Positions 57,681 through 64,000 of a stretch of 64,000 bases of DNA are shown piece by piece. Position 1 is the first letter of the stretch, and the number at the start of each line of letters is the position of its first letter. The stretch is taken from the NCBI RefSeq assembly GCF_040954835.1, contig NC_090709.1:46198490-46262489 (forward strand), given 5' to 3'. A model generated the notes under the pieces. It was not told the DNA's origin, made no database searches, and worked only from the letters and a program-made list of their open reading frames with translations. Source of the stretch: Lepisosteus oculatus. Taxonomy: Eukaryota > Chordata > Actinopteri > Semionotiformes > Lepisosteidae. The translations under genes and the position numbers were made by a program.

Positions 57681-58344
57681 CATGAACAGGGAGGCGAAAC
57701 AGCCTTACACAGCCCTGTCGCAGTACACGAATATAATCATACCGTTATTAAATTCTTTAGATACGCTATTCCATATTATATTCCCTTTTAATCAAATTCT
57801 AAAAGTATGCTTGTTAACTCCGGTATCATGTTAGTTAAAGACTTAAAATGTTTAGGGAGAAATGGAATACTGGTGTGTCTTTTTTTCTTTAAAGTACCAA
57901 GACTAGCTATATACTGTATGTTTATGTTCCAAAATTAATATCGTTTATGGCCTTCACACACGTTGCAGTATGCTCTTATTCTTTTTATGCTCAGCTACTA
58001 AGATTTCCCTTCAGTGGTAAAATTAGATATGAATATTCAATACTTAAACGGGCACAGTTAAGACATTAAATATACATATACAGTACAGTTTTCATACAGT
58101 AATATGTTTATGTTCCTAAATCAATCTCTTTTATGAGCATGTGAAAGGCATGGTGAATCACTGTACTTTGCATGATTGGAAACAAATGTGTGATTGCGAA
58201 ATCCTGTGGTGTTACTTTTACAAAGACGGTCAATGAAAAAAAGAATGTTGACCAGGGCAATACTTTGAGTTTACACTTACAGCTTGTCCAAGGTCATTCA
58301 TTATTAATACTATTAGTAATATCTTCGTTAAAGACTGATGGCCA

Positions 58345-58537
58345 CAGCTCAAACATGAGAGGTTGAGCTTTATTAGCTCCACCTTGCGGAAATTCCGGAT
58401 ACTATTATTTTGCTTGTCGTATTATAGGAGAATTTACGGTAACTCGCGGTATTTACCGGTAGCTTGCGGTAGACTGCGTACAGCGTACCGGAAATTAATG
58501 CGGTATCGCCCGCGCATTTTGAATGGCTGCATCTGTA
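58345..58537 (-). repeat. Dispersed repeat, CAGATGCAGCC-ended family
   Basis: Partner of 46805-46993, ending TGAATGGCTGCATCTGTA. The CGGTA-rich part (ACTCGCGGTATTTACCGGTA) is conserved. Confidence 0.75.
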
Positions 58538-58554
58538 TGTTTTGAGTGTCACCA

Positions 58555-58815
58555 TGATCCTCTTCTCAATCCAAACGAAAGGTTTTATGTGACCCTGATC
58601 CCATCAGAAAAAGAGTCAATTTCCGCCTGCACTGATATCCCTTTAAATGTTTTATAAGAACTCTGGACGTTTATAGAGTAGAAGCCTGGTCCATTTCTTC
58701 TACTAAACGAGACTATGGATGTGAGTATTTTGATGTCGAACTGGGATTTAAATAAAGAGGAACACTACACTAGACTGGGCTAGACTGGGCGTGTGATTAA
58801 ACGTTTATTTTCCGA
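58555..58815. repeat. Flank shared with 39910-40175
   Basis: Direct-orientation similarity to the DNA upstream of the Tyr-like gene at 40176 (TGATCCTCTTCTC, TTTCCGCCTG, GATGTCGAACTGG), showing duplication of a tRNA gene with its 5' flank. Confidence 0.6.
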
Positions 58816-58904
58816 CCTCTCGATAGCTCAGTTGCTAGCTCTTAAGACTGTAGAAAAAGCAGCGAGTATTTCTTATGTCCCTGGTCTGAATCCAGTTTGA
58901 AGGA
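58816..58904 (+). pseudogene. tRNA-Tyr relic
   Basis: CTCGATAGCTCAGTTGCTAG and GACTGTAGAAAAAGCAGCG (anticodon GTA and intron start) mark a Tyr gene, but the T-arm (CTGGTCTGAATCCAG) has lost the TTC box and the acceptor is mismatched. Confidence 0.6.
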
Positions 58905-59410
58905 TGGTGTTTTCTTGTTCCTTAATCAAAAAGTGAAAATTGCGAATTTGTCTTTCACTTTGACGTTCACCCGAAAGCTCAGTATACAAAGGAGAGGCTC
59001 CTTTTCTGAATAATTCCTCACGTCTGATTGTTTTGCTTAGACCTTTAAAATGTACACTGAGGACTGTTTGCTCTTCCTAACACAATTAAAAAGCCGCCGA
59101 CAAACTTACCGATCGGGAGTTTAGTTCAGTGATAGCCCACACTTAAGACGCTCCGTTTTTTATTGCCGGCGTCTCTGGATTCTTTTTAAACGGGATATAT
59201 TTTATTCTTCGTGTGTGAATTTCGGGGAGACTCATAAAACCTTTGTCAATTTAAAAGAGACATTATTTTAATCCAGACATAATGAAAGACTTAGTAATTA
59301 GACACACGTACAAAAACACGTGAATCTAATTGAGAAAATGTTGACCGGAGCGATGTATTACTAATAGCGGCTCTGAGCTCAATGTGGTGCTGTATGGAAA
59401 TGCTATAGGA
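58905..59410. other. No gene recognised
   Basis: AT-rich spacer between tRNA relics. GGGAGTTTAGTTCAGTGATA at about 59125 looks like a D-arm but has no matching T-arm. Confidence 0.4.
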
Positions 59411-59483
59411 ATGCCAGTGGCGCAATGGATAACGTGTCTGACTACGGATCCGAAGACCTTAGATTTCTACTCTTTTCTGGTTT
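59411..59483 (+). pseudogene. tRNA-Arg-like (anticodon ACG), decayed 3' half
   Basis: ATGCCAGTGGCGCAATGGAT and CTGACTACGGATCCGAAGA follow vertebrate Arg(ACG) closely. The T-arm is replaced by AGATTTCTACTCTTTTCTGG, without a B box. Confidence 0.65.
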
Positions 59484-59761
59484 AAACCAAGCTACTCAAC
59501 ACTGGTACCGTAGTGTGTGCGGTCATACACAACCTTACTATCGACTGGGTGAATCTTCTGTTCCATCTCCGATTCTTTCCGCACATTCCTGCTATTTCAA
59601 CACCGTTATTGTAGGATAACAGCCAAAGACACGAGAAGATATACTATTCCGAACAAATGTCTTAAAAAATCACGTTGAAAAAGGTGACAATAAGTTTTTG
59701 TTTCTTTAACGTAACCTTACATTTGCCTGTAAAGTTCACATTATTTCCTGAAGCCGCAAAT

Positions 59762-60082
59762 CCCCAATATTTCTGCTGTCTCCTGAGAAACACAAGCGTA
59801 GAGCCAAATCATATTAAAGTACACAACACATCTATTAATTTAACACCCAGATGTGACAGAGCACACGTAAGACTTACACACAGCTTTTAATATGCGATAG
59901 TGAATTTGCAGGTATCCTGGCGAGTGAAGAGAACTGATATTAAGGAAATACATATTTAAAGGGGATGCAAGTCTTAAATGTGTTTTGTCACATCTGGGTG
60001 TTAACTGAATAGTTTTTTTGGTATTATTTATTGTGTTTTGACTCTTTACTTGTGTTTCTCGGGAGACAGCAGAAATATTGAT
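59762..60082. repeat. Local inverted repeat (foldback)
   Basis: 59762-59880 (AATATTTCTGCTGTCTCCTG, ACACCCAGATGTGACA) recurs inverted at 59968-60082 (TGTCACATCTGGGTGT, GAGACAGCAGAAATATT) around an ~85-base spacer. No coding frame with a domain. Confidence 0.75.
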
Positions 60083-60578
60083 GTTTACATTTATATTCAC
60101 ATTCCCGGTGATATTGACTTAGGAACTCCACTATTTACTTGTAGTTTGACTCGTGTCAAAAGTTGAAAATCTCTGCAAACATCAAGATGGCTAAGGACCT
60201 GGAAAGAAACTCAATAACATTTAGAGAAGGTAATGTTAAGATCAGATTAATTCGAAGTGTGTCTCTGGGTGCGTTTGATCTACCAACGTTGTGTTTAACT
60301 GAAGCACACCCCGACTGAGTGTGCCATAGAAACTGACACATGTCATATTTTTCTACATTCACAGATTTTTGGCTAAAGTAAAAAAAAAATCGTTGTCATT
60401 TTCTTGCCAGCTGGCAGTAATTCTTTTGCACTAATAAGAAAGATGAGCATTTTATCTTTCGCAATGTGTGGATTTCTTGAAAAATAAGTTGTGCCAAAAA
60501 CGAAATGAACACTTCATTTAAACATAATGCAGAAGCATATTGTCTGTAACAATAAACGGTGGGCAAAGACAGGAAGTA
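60083..60578. other. No gene recognised
   Basis: AT-rich spacer with no tRNA or repeat signature. Confidence 0.4.
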
Positions 60579-60652
60579 AGGCACTGCTGGGATTTGAACC
60601 CAGGATCTCCTATTTACTAGAAAGGCGCTTTAACCAACTAAGCCACAGCGCC
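60579..60652 (-). tRNA. tRNA-Thr (anticodon AGT)
   Basis: On the minus strand: acceptor GGCGCTG/CAGTGCC (all pairs, one G-U), A box TGGCTTAGTTGG, loop CTAGTAA with anticodon AGT, and T-arm CTGGGTTCAAATCCCAG. One mismatch in the anticodon stem (CCTTT/ATAGG). Very close to vertebrate Thr(AGU). Likely functional, with slight doubt from the mismatch. Confidence 0.85.
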
Positions 60653-60839
60653 GGCAAAGCACTGCCCTTTTTCAGCCAGTTGGACACACTGCTCTGTTAT
60701 ATCTTCGTTCGGTGTGCAGTGAGCCTGCTCACTGAGCAAGTTGAGAAAGGATGTGAAATGGCTTTTATCCGCCAATTTCATTACCAGGGAGCTTAATATG
60801 CTTTTGATTATCTACAGGGTGTCTAGTGCAACACAGGCG

Positions 60840-60913
60840 ATGGACTGCTGGGATTTGGAGCCAGGATTTCCCGTTAACTAGACAGGTGCTTTAACCAACT
60901 AAGCCACGGCGCC
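60840..60913 (-). pseudogene. tRNA-Thr-like tandem copy (anticodon AGT), decayed
   Basis: GGCGCCGTGGCTTAGTTGGT and CTAGTTAA match the Thr gene at 60579-60652. The B box is damaged (CTGGCTCCAAATCCCAG) and the acceptor end mispairs. Flanks on both sides are shared (GCCGGCA, TTGGACACAC, AATGGCTTTTATC), so an approximately 265-bp tandem duplication created it. Confidence 0.7.
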
Positions 60914-61555
60914 GGCAGAATTCTCCTCTTTTACTGCCCCTTGGACACACCGCTCGGAGACACCTGCGTTCAGTAAGCTGAGTCGGCTGGCTGAGCATGT
61001 TGCCTCCTTTACATTCGGGCCCCGACACTAAGAGAAACGTACAGAAATGGCTTTTATCGGGCACTTTTCATGTCCAATGCGCTTGACATCTCCCACGGGC
61101 GACAGAGTTCATTTACGACACTTTTCCTTTCTTTCTTCTTTCTGTACTCTTTGATGAAACAAAACGAGAAATCATGTAAGGGAAAATGTCTTTTTTTCAT
61201 GGAGAAAACATGCACCAGGAAATGTTGTGTTTAGAAGAAGTGAGTTAACATGAAAAGTGACCTAATTTACAGGAGCAAATGCTCACCTAGCAAGGTCTGC
61301 TTTACTACTAGAGAGAAGTAGAGTGAAAGACATGAATTTTTCACGCCGCTGTGGAACAAAATGCTTTTTTCTTGGAATTCTAAATCTATTAGAAATTCAG
61401 AGCGACAAATAAAGGCTTTGTCTGCTTAAAAGTGATGATTTTTTAAAACTGATAAAAATGTAGAAAACACGTTTCTCATTTAGAAATTTAAGATGGGGGT
61501 GGGGTATTACTAGTAGTGGCGCTGAACTCACCATGGTGCAATTCATTTATGTGAC

Positions 61556-61627
61556 GGGCTGGTGGTTTAATGGATAACGCGTCTGATTTCGGTTTATTAG
61601 ATTGTCGATTCGACTTCTACCGGGGTT
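61556..61627 (+). pseudogene. tRNA-Arg-like (anticodon TCG), decayed
   Basis: Partner of 42779-42850. GTTTAATGGATAACGCGTCT and GATTTCGG are retained; acceptor and T stems do not pair. Confidence 0.55.
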
Positions 61628-62183
61628 GTGTGATTTAAATCAGGCTCCTCAGAAATAGATGTCCGTTATGTAAATAGACCGCACCTGAAAGCAAACGTTG
61701 GGTCTGGTTTCCTTTCTTTCCTGCATGAAATAGCAAATCGTTACAAAAAATACCAGCTAATGTCCAATAGCGTTAGTCATTTAAGCAAACATGAATATAC
61801 TGTAAGGTCTTGGTACATGGGAGTGGATTTCAACCACAATTAAAAAAGGACAAATTATAATTACAGGCTTCAGACACTTTTTCATACAAAAGTGACCAAA
61901 CACTCCCTAACTTTCAGGTTTGCTTGAACCTGTAACAAAAAAAGCAGTCTGAAACTTCCATTCTCTGATGTCACTGTCTCTAAAGCCGGACGTGATGTTT
62001 CACGGATGTGTAGTATGCCTTTTCTCTTGTCATGTTCATGATGATTCACTGAATAAGCTCCTGACTGGGTGTTCTGTACTGCGCTGTTACTTTGTTCGAT
62101 TACCTATGTGGTGTACAGCTAAAACCCGACTGCGTGGTGTAATTTCCAGGTTCAGCACCAGCAGCACCTGCAAACTCATCAGC

Positions 62184-62255
62184 TGACCTTGACGTGATTT
62201 GAACATGCAACCTTCTGTTCTGTAGTCAGACACGCTACCGTTGCGCCACGAGGTC
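62184..62255 (-). pseudogene. tRNA-Trp-derived copy with anticodon ACA
   Basis: On the minus strand GACCTCGTGGCGCAACGGTA is the Trp 5' half. The anticodon arm reads TCTGACTACAGAACAGA: the loop carries ACA where the partner at 42146 has CCA, and the stem has one mismatch. The T-arm and acceptor also have a mismatch (CAAGGTC). An ACA anticodon would read a Cys codon on a Trp body; decay is the simpler reading. Confidence 0.75.
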
Positions 62256-62621
62256 GCTCGCCACAAGTGCTTTTAATTCCCCCAAAGAGAACAATCAGCG
62301 TCCCTGAAAAAGATTTTTTTTCATTCTCTCCTGTGTGGAGCGCCGCTCTTCCAACGAGGGTCTCTTCTTCCCCGACCACAGATTATTCTTTCCGCCCGGC
62401 TCTCTCACAGAGAGCAGACACACCGTCTCCACTGATGTGTTTACTACATCTATAGATCTGACCCCCTACAGCCCCGATATTCCTGGACAGGATATTTACC
62501 ACCAGCCTCGTGAACTTCTCATCTTGACCTCTCCCAGGAGGAGCACAATTAACACAGAATCCTCTCTCCATTTAGCAAATAACACAAAACACTGTTTACC
62601 TGTCAAGACAGAAAACCGGGC

Positions 62622-62650
62622 TGCTCCAGGTGAGGCTTGAACTCACAACC
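62622..62650 (-). pseudogene. 3' fragment of tRNA-Ile (TAT)
   Basis: Identical in content to 41752-41780, in the mirrored position. Confidence 0.6.
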
Positions 62651-64000
62651 GCAGCATGACTCCACTAATCATGTCATTTTACAAAGCCTGAACCTGGAAA
62701 GAGATTGGAAGCCGAAAAGTTATGGTGTTTTTTTAATACTTGCCTACTCTTTCCATTGTTCCGTCAAGTCTTTTATTTGGGAGTACTTTCAATTGATGTT
62801 AATCCTTGTCCCGATACACGTTCTGGGCCATGGTGCATCTTGAATAATGTTCTTATAGGCTTCAGTTTGGAAAAGTGCGCTCTTCAGAAGCTACCAAAAC
62901 CGCTAATGGTTACATAACACTTAATGCAAAAGCAACGTTCGGGTTTGAAAAAAAATATTACTTGCTATGAATACAAACACTGTTACAGGAGGCGTGTTAG
63001 GGATATTTTAGCTTAGATCATCAATTCATCTTACATTTCTTCTCCATCTATATCAACAGCGTCATCGCTACTGAGCGCTAAAGGCAGGTCCTGGCAATAC
63101 AATCTTCTTTAGAAAACATTTTTAAAACTATTTCCACTACCATACGTAAAGTAAAAGATAGCGATTGCACGCAACGAATAAAATCTCTTTTCCAGGAATG
63201 TTGTAGTTAGATGCAAATTACAATAGAAAATGTATCAGCTTTAACATTTTCTTTTGGATTCACAGGACAGTCAGCATGAGTCATCAAAGAGCCTGTAGTG
63301 GCAAGAAGTTTAAAAGCGCACAAGTGATCTGTCTTTGGTCAAAGGAATTGCTGGAGCAGTAGGACGCAGAGCAATATCTAGCAGCTGTAGACGATGTTTG
63401 GGGAAGAGATAATTCTGTTTTCAGCACAGGGAGTGAGAATGAGCTCAGTCCGGCTCCCAGCAGAATCCATTCTGGTTTGGTTACTGTCAGACTGTGCGTC
63501 TGAGGCTCTTTGGATCGCAACGTGAAAAAAAAAGAACAAAAAACATTTGCTCACATCTTGTGATTTCCACGAGAGAAAGAGAAGATATCACTTTAAAAAA
63601 AATCAAAACTGAAGATTTGGATCCGGGACCTCATACTTGTTAAATGATTAAAATAATAATTATGAAAATATCATGTTGTGTTTCTGCAACATATCGTGCA
63701 CAGTATGCCATTTTTTTCTAAAAATACAGTAGATTGTACTTAATAAAAATGTACAATTCACCGCTGATATAAACAGATTTGTGCTGTGTTTGCCTTTGTT
63801 AGCATTTGTTTAAAAAATAAGTTCACAATACGATAAAAAACACAGAAAGCACAAACGTAATAATATAATGATACAAAATCAATACCAAATCATAAAGCCA
63901 ATTAAGTACCTATCCTTTGAAAACAGTGACATTTGTATCTACTTTTGAATTACAAATCAGACAGCGTAGTCCCTTAATTCAAAGATCAGATCTTGGCCAA

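Larger units (their letters stand above)
47726..58080. repeat. Right arm of the very large inverted repeat
   Basis: Mirror of 21655-29843. It lacks the small LTR element of the left arm and carries a private 2.8-kb segment at about 51205-53975. Confidence 0.85.
61205..64000. repeat. Right arm of the second large inverted repeat, continuing past the window
   Basis: Mirror of 40396-43205. The match is still intact at the last bases (about TTGGCCAAGATC against 40396), so the true arm is longer. Confidence 0.85.

Overview
This window is vertebrate DNA, almost certainly from a ray-finned fish. Evidence: an intron-containing TRIM gene of the fish-expanded finTRIM type, fish-type L2/CR1 LINE and Tc1-like elements, typical fish tRNA-derived SINEs, canonical eukaryotic tRNA genes with internal A and B boxes, and a large share of interspersed repeats. 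The species cannot be named from sequence alone. Apart from the TRIM gene and a few tRNA genes, almost everything recognisable is mobile-element DNA or duplicated DNA.

Layout. 1-9.3 kb: a complete but frameshifted Tc1-like transposon with ~215-bp inverted ends (1390-3019), SINE and tRNA-like pieces, and a 5'-truncated L2/CR1-type LINE on the minus strand (about 5585-8010) with a lost catalytic aspartate. 9.3-19.1 kb: one finTRIM-like gene, RING, two B-boxes, coiled coil and PRY-SPRY, in seven recognisable exons (9401-18845). Its introns carry an antisense piggyBac relic, a solo LTR inserted in a minisatellite, other minisatellites and an L1 ORF1-like fragment. 19.2-20.6 kb: a solo LTR of the same family as the endogenous retroelement further downstream.

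21.6-58 kb is a very large imperfect inverted repeat (left arm about 21655-29843, right arm about 47726-58080). Each arm holds the same SINEs and LINE fragments. A small non-autonomous LTR element with a perfect target duplication (25520-27071) is present only in the left arm, and the right arm preserves the empty site. The right arm alone holds 2.8 kb (about 51205-53975) with a promoter-like stretch. The spacer has a satellite-like array of ~180-bp units, split by an 8-kb retrovirus-like element (30734-38746) with full LTRs, a 4-bp target duplication, degraded gag, an open gag/protease frame and a degraded env-like region, but no visible reverse transcriptase, RNase H or integrase.

39.6-64 kb is a decayed tRNA gene cluster. 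Good candidates are tRNA-Leu(TAA), tRNA-Trp(CCA) and tRNA-Thr(AGT); relics of Tyr, Arg, initiator Met, Ile(TAT), Ser(GCT) and second Trp and Thr copies lie around them. This cluster is itself part of a second inverted repeat (about 40396-43205 against 61205 to beyond the window end), whose right-arm tRNA-Trp has a changed anticodon. All calls are from reading the sequence; no database search was run.
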